Shown here piece after piece: positions 1-10,552 of a stretch of DNA of 64,000 nt; the first letter of the stretch is position 1; every line of letters starts with the position of its first letter. The translations under genes and the position numbers were made by a program. Location of the stretch: NCBI GenBank assembly GCA_030248215.1, contig JASANG010000269.1, forward strand, positions 96,447 to 160,446, in the 5' to 3' direction. A model generated the notes under the pieces. That model was not told the DNA's origin and ran no database searches. It saw nothing but the letters and a program-made list of their open reading frames with translations. The DNA comes from Enoplolaimus lenunculus. Its lineage: Eukaryota > Nematoda > Enoplea > Enoplida > Thoracostomopsidae.

Positions 1-259
1 ACCTTAGTCCAGTTACACATATGTGCAACTTACGTGTTACTAGTATGTTTTATTCATTATTTTACTGACTTCTGTTAAGCTTACAATTTTTGCTTATGGT
101 TTTAGTTCTTGTAAATTTTGAGTATATTTTTTGCACCCGAACACCATGATGATGTGGCATTATTTCCTAAAAAGTGCTGATTTTTCAGCGTTGGGTAAAA
201 TAACATTTAGGGACTTTATTAGATGAACTAACTATATGCATGTTATATATGTATACATA

Positions 260-481
260 CACTGCAAAAAATGGCGAGTCAAAATGACTCTCTCCGAAAT
301 AGGCTTTTCCTGACTACACAAACTGAGTCAAATGTCGACTCCGGCAGAGTCACATTCGACTAACTGAGTCGCTCGGTGAGTCGAGTTTGACTTTGGCGGA
401 GTCGAATTTGACTCAGTTTGTGTAGCCCGGAAAAAGCTTATTTCGGAGAGAGTCAATTTGACTCACCATTTTTTGCAATGT
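260..481. mobile_element. Palindromic Tc1/mariner-type MITE, TGAGTCA-rich (copy 1)
   Basis: The two halves are near-perfect inverted repeats starting CACTGCAAAAAATGG, with TA on both sides as expected of Tc1/mariner target duplication. The unit contains repeated TGAGTCA/TGACTCA heptamers. It has no coding capacity. Other copies lie at 1105-1325 and 22571-22770. Confidence 0.8.
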
Positions 482-504
482 ATGTGTATATAAATATTTG
501 TAAG

Positions 505-592
505 ACCGTAAAAATTTCACTGCTGAAATTGCTGGAACCTCCGTCAAAAATTTCATCGGGTCCGGAGGTCGATTTTCTGCCGGAGCCGAAAC
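505..592 (+). repeat. Fragment of hAT-type MITE
   Basis: This stretch resembles the inner right part of the complete element at 18167-18509 (pattern: cactgctgaaattgctgg, then ccggaggtcgattttctgcc). Ends are lost, so it is an old fragment that abuts the MITE before it. Confidence 0.5.
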
Positions 593-1104
593 ACATTGAT
601 GTATGCACCTATTGTTTTTGGTCTGTCATCCATATTACCTTGGTTCATTGCGAAATAAAGAGATGGAACCAGCGCTATTACCTTTTTACGGCAGGACTAC
701 GATATTTTCAAGGACACTAAATAGAAATAAAGTGGTTTTTGTAGTGCATAAAAATGCATGTTATACGCCACAAACGCTCAATCTATATTATGTAAACGAT
801 GTTAACTCATGAATTACGAGTTCATTGCAATACCTAGAAAATAATCTCACTGTAGATATTCCGGACCGCAGAGAATATCTATGGGCGTGGTTGACTTTGT
901 GAACAAATATGTAGATATCGGTAACATTTCGTTACCCTGCCCACGCTTTACCCGCGAATATTTTATTTTTTACCCGTGGATATACCTATGTAAAATTGCT
1001 TTGTCTACCACCCACATTTTTTCGTTTTTGTTCAGAAAAACCTTGTCTGTTTTCTAGAGTATTGTCGCTCGGTCTCTGTTTACGCCACAAAAAAGTCGTC
1101 TATA

Positions 1105-1325
1105 CACTGCAAAAAATGTTGAGTCACATTGACTCTTTCCGAACTAGGCTTTTCCGGTCTACACAAACTGAGTCAAATTGGATTCTGCCAGAGTCAAATT
1201 CGACTCACTGAGTGACTCATTGAGTCATAATTTGACTCTGGCGGACTCAAATTATGATTCAGTTTGTGTGGTCCGGATAAGCCTATTTCGGAGATACTCA
1301 ATTTGATTCACCATTTTTTGCAGTG
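1105..1325. mobile_element. Palindromic Tc1/mariner-type MITE, TGAGTCA-rich (copy 2)
   Basis: It begins TA|CACTGCAAAAAATG and ends TTTTTTGCAGTG|TA, giving intact TA flanks and long inverted repeats. It is the same family as 260-481, about 780 bp away from the end of that copy to the end of this one. Confidence 0.8.
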
Positions 1326-1336
1326 TAGTAACTGAC

Positions 1337-1750
1337 CGAGTGCAGCCGGAGATGAAAAATACCCCGCCGAAGGTCAAAACGTTTTGACGGAACTGCAGTC
1401 TGCGGTGAGATATACCTGCGCACTGCGCAAGTAAAATAAATGTCCAAATTGATAATTTTATAAACGCATCCGCAGTGTTGTCAAAAGTCAGTCGTTAAGT
1501 TTTTTTCTAAAAATTTTTGCAAGTAAAAACATCAAAAATTACTCGATAGTTTATAGCGGACGCCGACCTGTCGATGGTAAGGAACGGATGCCCCCATACA
1601 CTCGGCTGTCGGTTATTCCGAAGAATTCCGCAATAGCTTTAAGAGAAACCAAAATCTAAATAGGAACAACGTCGCTGTGAACCACGTTCAGGTCTTGTGG
1701 TCTGTATAATTCCTGGCGGGGATTACTGGAGCGCTGTCGGTTGTACCCTA
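1337..1750. mobile_element. Degenerate hAT-type MITE
   Basis: The left end gagtgcagccggagatgaaa and right end ggttgtaccct match the termini of the complete element at 18167-18509. The interior is diverged, and an 8-bp target duplication is no longer clear. Confidence 0.55.
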
Positions 1751-2131
1751 AAACCGACCACTCTAAATACTGATACAAACTTGATTTAAGCTTAAGCTAA
1801 ATACAACACTCGTAGAACCGAGTGACCAAGAACATCAGTTATTTTTATCAATTTGGGTCAGCTGAAAAAGTTTCATAATAAGCCAATTCTATAGCTATAG
1901 CACCATCGCTCATTATTCAGCGTTATTTGAATATATAATTCTAAAATTTTGACCGTTTTGTTATTTTAATATTAAACTGTTTTTACAATTTTCAGAATTT
2001 TTCCATCCGAAAATTTTTAATAAAAAATTATTCACAATACTTTTTATTTAATATTTACCCAATTTATGTGACCACTCTAAAATCACCCAATCTTATGGAC
2101 TTGTCCGAATTGATTATTCTTTGCAATTTTA

Positions 2132-2212
2132 CACATATACATATATATACATATATATATAATAAATATATATATGTATAATAAATATATATATGTATAT
2201 GTATGTATATAT
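2132..2212. repeat. AT-rich simple repeat
   Basis: Imperfect tandem TATATG/TATA units form a microsatellite without other content. Confidence 0.85.
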
Positions 2213-2294
2213 TAACGGTATTTTACAGACACTGTAAATTCGAGTTCCGTGAAAAATGCGCAATACTCAAAATACACGGACAATTTACACACAG

Positions 2295-2452
2295 GGCCGG
2301 AGCGGCCGCCCCCATATATACCATTTGGGGGACCCACCCCGACAGGAGTCGACTCCCTAATGGGTTGAAACAAAAACCGACGTAGTTTTAAAATGCGTCT
2401 GGCTTCTCGCTCGCGAGTTTGGCACGAGTCCCCACCCCTGTCTGCTCCGGCA
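2295..2452. repeat. GC-rich inverted-repeat element
   Basis: A block much richer in GC than its surroundings is bounded by GCCGGAGC and its complement GCTCCGGC. It shares the phrase ggcttctcgctcgc with intron 3 of the EF-hand gene (about 8165), so it is probably an old repeat. Its class is not identifiable. Confidence 0.4.
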
Positions 2453-2639
2453 TTGTTTAGATATATATTTAAAAAGTTATTACACATATAATACGCATCA
2501 AAAATTGAATCGTGAATCATGTACACGTACCTGTTGTTGTCAAAATGGGTACATTTACAGGCTTTAGAATATTACCCTTGCTGGCAAGATGGCAATAGCT
2601 TAAGCAATAGCCTAATGTTACTTCGCAGTATGTGTAAAC

Positions 2640-2785
2640 GTGACCATTTGTGTGTATTCGTATGTGCGCGAATTGTCTCGCACACATGCGATGTCAATTT
2701 GCACACACATGAATAATACACACAAATATTTACTGTACACACGTGTGCATGTACACAAATGTTACGTGTGTACACACCCACGAAA
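2640..2785. repeat. CA/TG-rich low-complexity tract
   Basis: Alternating purine-pyrimidine sequence with many cacaca and gtgtgt runs. Reading frames across it on both strands are composition artefacts. Confidence 0.7.
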
Positions 2786-2791
2786 CACTTT

Positions 2792-2892
2792 AATCATTGC
2801 GGTTCCCGAGCAGTTCGGTGTTGAAGTCCCGTTGCGGACACACGAGACAGACACCGAACGACTCCAATCACTCACTGTGAGCCGCAATGATT
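2792..2892. repeat. Two-stem hairpin of unknown class
   Basis: AATCATTGCGG (2792-2802) pairs exactly with CCGCAATGATT (2882-2892). Inside, GTTCGGTGT (2813-2821) pairs exactly with ACACCGAAC (2851-2859). The folded unit is about 100 nt. It could be a very short MITE or a structured RNA; the sequence alone does not decide. Confidence 0.5.
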
Positions 2893-3610
2893 TTAGTGCA
2901 TTATAAACGCACACTTATAGTTATAGTGTCAATCAAAATTTGTAAAGTACCACGCACGCCGTTTTGTTTGAATTTTGCTTTGGGGGTGGGTGGGGATAAT
3001 TTAGTAATCTGACTTGAATATCGGGTGGTAACAATGGTTTTTTGGCCAGGCAGAGAAGACATGAACTCAATTTTAAGGCCTGTACACACGCTGTGCTATT
3101 TTATCCGAGCGGAGTATACTGAGAAATTTAGATCGGTAGGGATCGGCGCTGAAACACGCGTGCCCGTAGCAAAGGGGAGGGGGCGTGAGAGGAACTCACA
3201 GCCCCCATGAAAAAATTTTGAACTTTGTTGGTAAGTCATCGACAACGCTTGTATGCCTTTTCTAAACATTGTTTATCCCCATAGTCCGTTGCGGTGGCTA
3301 CGTACTTGGAAACACAACGAAAAATTGGTTTTAAAGGTAAAATTGAAAAATTATTAATTGAAAATAATACTACTCTTAATACTGAACAAAAATTAATTCA
3401 GATTACGGCGGGCGTCTTTCCTTGGGGCTCTCCGTTCGGTACGTCCCTCCCAGTCGGTATTCTGCGATTATATAACTACACTACTTGAATACGGCCGTTT
3501 TGCACACTCATTTTAAATATGTAGATATAAACAAATTTAAATGGACAACGCAACGCAACCAAATATGCATGCGTCTGTGCGTGGTTGCACACTATAGTGC
3601 AATCACTTTC

Positions 3611-3702
3611 ATCACAGCAGATGGTTATTAAGCTAAGTAGAGTTACTACATAGCTAACTTGCGCGCCAATTTATTTTTGGCGCGCATACCATCTGCTGTG
3701 AT
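3611..3702. repeat. Short double-hairpin inverted repeat
   Basis: ATCACAGCAGATGGT (3611-3625) is perfectly complementary to 3688-3702, and GCGCGCCA (3661-3668) to 3678-3685. This 92-bp cruciform-like unit is probably a tiny non-autonomous transposon, though a structured RNA is possible. Confidence 0.5.
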
Positions 3703-4029
3703 TTTTAGAGGAAGTCAACGTTTTTTTGTCGTTAGACGCGGTGAATTTGTGTTTTAAAAATTTTCGGCACGTTTTGAGTTTTAGTTTGGTAGTTAACTGC
3801 ATTATGTTTGAAGCTTTTACAAGGATAAATGTGAATGATTTTTGAAGTTTTAAAAACTGTACGCACAGTTTTATGCCGGTATTTTTAACTGTTCTGCGAC
3901 AAGTCGGTAGTACTTAAGCTTTGTAATGTTTTCAATAATTTTGAGTTTAATTTAGTACTGAAGCGGGTTGTGATTAATAGTTTTTAAACCAGCGAAGCGT
4001 TGTTGGAAAGCACATATGCAGACACAGTC

Positions 4030-4346
4030 CAGGGTGCAACCGGAATTTCGATTGCGATTTGAATTCTAATTCAAAAAAAGTTACGATTCCGATTTCACAA
4101 TCAATCGGAATCGGAATTTTGACATTTTAATTTTAATCAGATTTGTTGTGATACGTTGCATTAAAATTCTGTATTATTTATCTATTAACTTGCTTTCGAA
4201 TAGTTAACTTATCAATAATTGATTGTAGATTAGCTTTTACAGAACCAAAAATCATCGCCAACTTGTTCATGCAACCTTTTTGAAAATTGCTACCAGCCGA
4301 TTCCGATTCTATTCCGGTAAAATTATAAGATCCGCTTTGCACCCTG
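4030..4346. mobile_element. hAT-type MITE, CCGATT subfamily
   Basis: It starts CAGGGTGCAACCGG and ends TTGCACCCTG, the terminal pattern of the hAT-like family in this window. The interior contains repeated cgattccgattt-like segments. Related copies lie at 44434-44822, 46672-47076 and about 54890-55272. Confidence 0.7.
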
Positions 4347-5575
4347 AGATACACAACCAAAAAAGTGTTGAGCGGGGCTTAACTCAACACAATTTCTGTT
4401 TGTGCGTTTGTAATGGTCGCAAGTGCAAATGAGATCGTCGTTTCGGATTACAAAATCTCCATTTCACAGTATCGTCTAAACTGGTTCATTTTTTGAAAAT
4501 TTTTGCCTATACTTATGGATTATGACGATCCCATTGGTTAACGGACTGACAGATCTGACTTAATTTTTAATATTTAAATTTCACTGTTTTGACATACGGG
4601 GTGATAGGATTTGTCAAGATCAACAGAAATATACAGACACAACCTGTAGAATTTCAGTTCAGTGGTGTTAAATTTTCGTTATTCTTACAGTTTAATGGTT
4701 TATGTCATACAAGTCGGGATTTGGCATTCTTGTTATACTAAAAGGCGCGTTCGGGTTTGGTGTGAGAAATAGTTTTAAGGAACTTAGAAAAATTGAGAAA
4801 ACTGAAATGCAAGTACAATTAATAATTGTGCATCAGTTTTTAATATTTTACATATTCGTTGACGGCCAAAACGCATTTCACAACTTTTACTTTGAAAATT
4901 CAAAAACTTCGGTTTCGAACTGAAATATTTCATAAGTTTATAAGATATTTTTTGAATTTTTTTAGTTACCCATTTTGTAAACAAAGTGGCGGCTTTCGTT
5001 CATTTTAAATTTAATATTTTTTGACTAAGTAATTGCTATATGGTGGCTGAGTAAAAATCAAACAGCTGGGCGGACGCAAACCATATTACTACGGCACGCA
5101 CCATCAAAATTTCCAAAATCTTACCAGATTTGAAAGCAATGCATATTTCAATCGGTACTGGTTTTTCTAAGGTCCACCTTACTTTAGGTCCTCGGTGCAC
5201 AGTCTTGAAATCAATGGTGATAGGTGCTAGACAAATTTGAAAATACAAGCCTTCAAGAATTGCAGAATTCTGAAACAGAGTTGAGTACTTATATACCTCC
5301 TAGAATTTTTTGGCCTGCAACCAGACAATTTTGCAGGCGAAAAAAATTTACCTGTTTCTGCGGTTAGTTATTCATTGCTGGATACGACCCTCTCGAAAAA
5401 ATAATTCTTTGATGTTATTCTATCTCGAAATGAAATGCTGGCTACGCCTCTTCATGAAATATTATATATATATATAATTTTAGTGCGTTACATAATATCA
5501 GCTAAGCTGTTTTACTAATTATTAACGTTTGTTTTGATTCGTTGATCTCCGTTCGTTATCTCAATTTCAATTACT

Positions 5576-8500
5576 ATGGTAAGTTCTGTTCGATGCTAGA
5601 ATAACTAACATAAGTCAAGTTTGGTTATTTCCAGCTTCTAGTTCTTGCAAAGATATAACCAGAAAGCTGAAATTATTTAAAAAATTTAACGTAACCCAGC
5701 AATTACGCTGTAAATTCCAATGAGTTAATTAATCAACTTAGAGAGAAAAATCGGTATTTCTGGTTATTTCGGAGTTTAATAACAGTAAACGTCAACTTCC
5801 TGAAGGCTGCTTTAATTATGGGTTATTTCATTAACTAACACAGAATCAGTTCAAACAATTCATAATTTTGAGATCTGAAAGCCCTAATTCAGAGGTCAAA
5901 CTTTTGAGTTTAATTCAACTCATTCTGAGTTAAAATAAGCTCCTTCTGGGTTAAAATCAATTCACTGGTATTTACAGCATATGATAGATTCATAACAGAA
6001 TGAATAATTTTTGTTCTAAATTTAATAGTTTGCGACCCACACAGCTACAGGTATTTGGTCACAAAGCTTTGCCTAAACTTCACACCCAAATATCCAATAG
6101 GTCAAAATCAGGGTGCAACCGGAATTCCGGTTCCGGTAGGGAAATGCAGTATTTTTCACTATCCGGTTCCGGAAGAAATTCCGGTATTTTTTCACCGGAA
6201 ATTTCCGATATTTTCGGTATTGAAAATTTTTCTCATACGAAAATGTAAGAAAAATCGACATATTATTCTAACGTATTTTTCTAAAATTGCCAGTGCGTAT
6301 TGCCAAAATTTTTAATTTGTGTCATATTTCATAAATGATCATACGTTTTCAGCTTTACTGCATTTGTTTCAGGATTTTGGCAACCTTAAATGTTGTATTT
6401 ACACAATTAAAAGCGATAAAATAGCGTTAAAAGTGAATTTTTCGTTAACAAGAATTTTTTGTTTTCCGGCTCCGGTTCCGGTTCCGGTATTTTATAATTC
6501 CGGTTGCACCGTGGTCAAAATATGTTTTGAAATTTCAATTTAATTTTTACTGTTAAACTAAGTTAAAAGACAATAGTATTTGTTTATATTTCAGGCCGAT
6601 GTTGAAACAAACACTGCTGCAAATGCATGCATTGCTGGTAAGCGTGTAATTTAACAATTCTATAAATTTTGATTGAATCGACGACAATTGGTCACCCGAC
6701 AACATGTCGTCCAATATTGCCTTAAAGCCTAAGAATAAATCTAAACATAATTCTAAGCCTAATCCTAAGCCTATACCTAATCATAATGATGATGGGCGTC
6801 GAATTGTAGAGTCGATCAAATTTGGGATTACAAGTTGTCGGGCGACGAGTTGCCAGCCGACGAATTGTCATGATACTTTTTGGCTATCTCATTTAGCCTC
6901 ATTTTTTCAAAAGTTTTTAGATTTAAAAAAATGAATATTTTGTGTGAATGCATATGATCACTTCGCATCAAAATTTGAGTTTTTGAAAAATTCAATAAAG
7001 TCATCAGTATCTGACTATTCTTTTCCTTAGCAATTATCTTTCAGTTCGCAAATCTCCGTAGCAGGCCCGTAGCCAGCTTACCGATCTAGGGGGGTGAAAC
7101 AATTTTCAGCAGGGGCATTCAAGGGTTTTTAATCAGTTACAACCAAGGTTGAAACCTTTCCTAGGGGTTGTCAAAATTTTTGCAGGGGGGGCTGAGTGAG
7201 TCCCCCCTGGCCACCCTTGGCTACAGGCCCACTCCGTACCTAATTAAGATTCACGACGCGGGATTGAGGGTAATGTGAACGAAACTGTCATCTATTAGTT
7301 TTATTTCATGGTATACCATTTTATACATTTTCGCTGTTTTCAAAAATATAATCTCAAAATGTTTAAATTTTTTCCGATTTGTCATTTATGTTGGTTTCAG
7401 ATGAATCGAAAATCAAGGCAACTTTCGACAAAATCGCATGCGATGGCCTGATCACCAAACAACAACTCGACGCAATGATGACAGAGCTTGGACGAAAGCC
7501 GGACGAAGTGAGCGAAGACGCGTTCAACGCTGTTGACAAAGACGCCGATGGAAAGATTACTTTCGAAGGTAGGAATTTTCTTTTCTTATCGGTTCTCTGG
7601 TCAATGTTACTTTTGGGGCCGTAACCGTAGATTAAGCGTATTCCTAAGCCTAAGCCGAGGCCTAAGCCTAAACACTGCAAAAACGTATTCCCAAGCATGA
7701 GCCTAAGCTTGAGCGTTGCAAAAGCGTATTTCTAAGCCTAAGCCTAAGCCTAAGCATTGCAAAAGCGTATTATTAAGCCTAAGCATAGGCTAAACGTTGC
7801 AAAAGCGTATTCCTAAGCCAGAACCTAAGCCTAAGCATTGCAAAAGCGTATTCCTAAGCCTAAAAGCTTAAGCCTAAGCGTTGCAAAAACGTATTCCTAA
7901 GCCTAAGTCTAAGCCTAAGCCTAAGCAAAAAATGTAGTCTAGAATGTAAGCGCCTACTCTTTTACAGACCCACCAGAAACCGGACCGGCCTTAAAAGTAA
8001 CATGGGCCGCTTCATTTACGCTACCCTGGAAGATCCGGAACAACGGTGTTTGCAGTGTCAATCGGCACCCCCAACAAAATTACAGGGGTGTCGTTGATCC
8101 CGTAAACGCCACCAAACCTCGACAATCGCGTTAGAATTTAAATCATTTAATACAAAAATTGCGTTGGCTTCTCGCTCGCTTCGCTCGCGTGGCTTTCAAA
8201 CTACTTTGCCTAACTTTCGACCATTACTTGTCTACCAAAGAAAAGATTGATTATCGGATTCGATGGTCCCTTTCGTTTTGTTATATTAGCAGATACGCCT
8301 CTGTCTGGCACCCGTTGAGAAAATTGTCCACGAGTCCCGGTTTATTTATAGCGGAAATCGGAGACCGCTTTAATAGCGGAACTCTGCTTTAATAGCGGAA
8401 CTCTGCTTTAATAGCGGAACTCTGCTTTAATAGCGGAACGGAACTCTGCTTTAATAGCGGAACTCTGCTTTAATAGCGGAACTCTGCTTTAATAGCGGAA

Positions 8501-9532
8501 CTCTGCTTTAATAGCGGAACTCTGCTTTAATAGCGGAACTCTGCTTTAATAGCGGAACTCTGCTTTAATAGCGGAACTCTGCTTTAATAGCGGAACTCTA
8601 GTATTTTATTCCGGGTCTTTTGAAATTATATCGATAAGTTGGGCCGTAATTCTTATAATGTTTTGGGTTCATATATTGGGATGTGTCTAAATGTCCTGAA
8701 CCTTTATGGTTGCTACGAGTTTTAGGCTTTCTGTAAAACGTTTATTCTAAAATGTAGAATAAGGATTCAGCTGTACTTGTCGTGCGCGGTCGCCGTCCGT
8801 CACCGTCCGTCACCGTCCGTCACCGTCCGTCACCGTCCGTCACCGTCCGTCACCGTCCGTCACCGTCCGTCACCGTCCGTCACCGTCCGTCACCGTCCGT
8901 CACCGTCCGTCACCGTCCGTCACCGTCCGTCACCGTCCGTCACCGTCCGTCACCGTACAGTATCATACGTGAGTTGGCCAATGTAAATAACAGGGGCAAA
9001 ATAGTACTATAAGCATATTCCTAAGCCAAAGCATAAGACTAAGCATAAGCGTAAGAATGAGCACATTCCTGAGCCTAAGCCGTAGCCTAAGCCAAGCAAA
9101 AAAATTAGTTTAAAGCTTAAGCTTACTCTATAGCAGTCTCACAGAAAAACGTTCCGTCTCTGATCTTTACATGGGCCCGTGAATTGATGATGGACGGCGC
9201 CCGACGGTAACGAACAGCGCAGAACGTCATGAAAAGTATATCGCCAGCCTAAGGTTAATGGTCTTGCCTAAACCATTGGCGTTTCAATAATATTCCAGTT
9301 ACCAGTAGAGCTCTTACGCCTTAGATATGCTAATTACTCTATGCGTGGCTTGATATCTAAACATAAAACTTATCGCGTTTGTCTTCAAACCACAAGAACG
9401 GTTCATATAAGGTTTGGTTTCAAACTTTAATTCCGACGAATTATTTTTCGAAAAAAATTTTCATTTCTATTTTTTTCAGAATTGAAATCGCTATGCGTTT
9501 CGTGTTCGAAAAAGGAAACTCAAGCAGCTTAG
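5576..9532 (+). CDS. Small two-EF-hand calcium-binding protein (calmodulin-like), 88 aa
   Basis: Model: exons 5576-5578, 6595-6637, 7401-7568 and 9480-9532. All introns are GT-AG (first donor ATG|GTAAGT) and phases 0, 1, 1 match. Exon 3 is a calmodulin-type EF-hand pair. Loop 1 (about residues 25-37) has lost most ligands. Loop 2 runs D61-K-D63-A-D65-G66-K-I68-T-F-E-E72, with all canonical positions; E72 is completed only by joining exons 3 and 4. The stop follows 16 residues later. At 88 aa it is half of calmodulin, so it has one EF pair and is probably a small calcium sensor; no signal peptide is visible. Vertebrate calmodulin genes also have an intron directly after the ATG, which supports exon 1, but exons 1 and 4 are the less certain parts. 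Introns 1 and 3 carry MITEs and satellites. Confidence 0.72.
5708..5978. mobile_element. CTGTAAATTCC-family MITE in EF-hand intron 1
   Basis: It begins gctgtaaattccaatgag and ends cactggtatttacagc. The interior is built of palindromic GAGTT/AACTC and TTAATTAA segments shared with about ten other copies, mostly at 25-36 kb. Confidence 0.75.
6109..6513. mobile_element. hAT-type MITE with perfect 8-bp TSD
   Basis: The element starts CAGGGTGCAACCGG and ends CCGGTTGCACCGTG. It is flanked by GTCAAAAT at 6101-6108 and 6514-6521, an exact 8-bp target duplication. The ends are rich in TTCCGG. An exact duplication suggests a recent insertion. It lies in intron 1 of the EF-hand gene, 81 bp before exon 2. 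Confidence 0.9.
7063..7231. mobile_element. GGCCCGTAGCCA palindromic element (copy 1)
   Basis: Terminal GGCCCGTAGCCAGC faces TTGGCTACAGGCCC. The interior has G-runs (aggggggtg, caggggggg) and ttttcagcaggggc. A second copy is at 36165-36323. It sits in intron 2 of the EF-hand gene. Confidence 0.7.
7599..8008. mobile_element. TTAGGC-bearing MITE, subfamily A
   Basis: The ends are GGTCAATGTTACTTTTGGGG and its complement ending AAAGTAACATGGGCC. Between them lies about 300 bp of CCTAAG-rich sequence (TTAGGC on the minus strand), interrupted by ttgcaaaagcgtattcc spacers. It begins 30 bp after the exon 3 donor of the EF-hand gene. Flanks match weakly (5 of 8), so it is older than other copies. Confidence 0.8.
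8364..8598. repeat. 19-bp tandem satellite
   Basis: About 12 head-to-tail copies of CTCTGCTTTAATAGCGGAA. One copy has a 5-bp insertion (cggaa); the rest are virtually identical. The homogeneity implies recent expansion. It lies in intron 3 of the EF-hand gene. The units abut without spacers, so this is not a CRISPR array. Confidence 0.95.
8793..8957. repeat. 10-bp tandem satellite
   Basis: About 16 perfect copies of CCGTCCGTCA. The unit lacks stops in several frames, so it yields spurious Arg/Pro/Ser-rich reading frames. It lies in intron 3 of the EF-hand gene, 195 bp after the 19-bp satellite. Confidence 0.95.
8976..9177. mobile_element. TTAGGC-bearing MITE, subfamily B, with TSD
   Basis: It runs from GGCCAATGTAAATAACAGGG to GATCTTTACATGGGCC and is flanked by CGTGAGTT and CGTGAATT (7 of 8). 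It contains an imperfect CCTAAGC tract, then the family phrase tctaaagcttaagcttactc and a cagtctcac(a)gaaaaacgtt end. Confidence 0.88.
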
Positions 9533-9790
9533 GAATAATGATCTGATAGTAGAGAAGAAACATGTCACAGCGTTAATATTTTGTTAAGCAGTGTTCTTAA
9601 ATGTGTATAGCATCAATCGTCAGTTGGTGATATATCTTGTACCGGTTGAACCGTCCAAACCTGTCTCAATTTGCTTGATTCATAACTTCGGTATTTCCAT
9701 CTGGCAATAGGTGCTACACACAGTTGAGAATACGACAACTACTGTCAAATTTGATAGCGCTGTTTGTTTTTTAGTGATTATTAATTATTT

Positions 9791-9966
9791 GGCCAATGTA
9801 TAGAACACAGCCGTTAAAGTAGTATAACCATAAGCCAGCCTAAGGGCAAGTATAGAGATTATTCATAAGCCTAAGCCTAAACAAAAAAGTTACACTTAAC
9901 TAACCGTAAGTTAGCTCGATTGCAGTCTGGCAGAAAAACGTTTCGACGCTGATCTTTACATATGCC
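9791..9966. mobile_element. TTAGGC-bearing MITE, subfamily B, reduced tract
   Basis: GGCCAATGTATAGAACA to CTGATCTTTACATATGCC, flanked by AATTATTT and AATTGTTT (7 of 8). Its internal CCTAAG run is short and degraded. Confidence 0.8.
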
Positions 9967-10552
9967 AATTGTTTAATATCTAAAAATTATGGTTGTTTTT
10001 AAATTGTTGACAATTGACAAAACCATCACATTTTAAGAAATTTTAATTTTGCCAAAATTTTACTGACAAAATCGCCCATTTTTAGACTATAATTTCTGTT
10101 TATAAATTTTTGGTTTTTCTGTGTTTTGCCTCAAAACTGTACGATTGATACTAAATATTTGCAATAAACACAACTTTTCTTATATTTTTCAGCCAAATAT
10201 TTTCTCAGATGTATTTTGTCAATTATCTGCCGTTATTGTATGTTTTAGGATTGTCAGCTATTAATGCTTTGCTCATTGGTTACAAAGTAGCACTGTGCAT
10301 GCCGAACTTAAGCCTAAGTATAACGCTATATAAGGCACAATTTTAGCTTTAAGTTTCCGTCAAAAATTCACCGTAAAATATATACTGTTTTTGATGGAGT
10401 TTACTGAGCTTAAAATATTTTTCCAACGTAATTTTTCTAAAAAAATTACTGAAAATTTTTGTTCCAAATTCCATCTGTGGCTTTTAGGTATATGTTAATC
10501 TGGGTACACACGGGTTTCACTTGATGCGTTTTAGTCAAAAAGCGTTCAGTTC

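Larger units (their letters stand above)
1..5575. other. Gene-free left flank
   Basis: No exon with family similarity or a consistent splice pattern was found here. The stretch holds two copies of a TGAGTCA-rich MITE, degenerate hAT-type MITEs, AT- and CA-rich simple sequence, and two stem-loop structures listed separately. The remainder is AT-rich sequence in which I see nothing. It ends at the ATG-only first exon of the EF-hand gene, so the last few hundred bases may contain that gene's promoter and 5' UTR, although no core element is recognisable. Confidence 0.6.

Noticed and set aside
2212-2526. 104-codon minus-strand frame
   Set aside because: It crosses an AT microsatellite and a GC-rich inverted repeat; no similarity or exon boundaries.
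6000-6543. Frames rich in Phe/Pro/Ser and TTCCGG-derived residues
   Set aside because: They are translations of the hAT-type MITE at 6109-6513, whose ends and TSD are clear.
7640-7930. Terminal telomere or site of chromosome fusion
   Set aside because: The tract is inside transposon termini and within an intron of a continuous gene; hexamers are impure and similar tracts recur many times.
8364-8598. Regular 19-bp repeats considered as a CRISPR array
   Set aside because: The units are contiguous without spacers and the window is plainly eukaryotic.
8777-9012. Arg/Pro/Ser/Val-repeat reading frames in two frames
   Set aside because: They are produced by the 10-bp satellite, which lacks stops in several frames; no splice or start context supports a protein.
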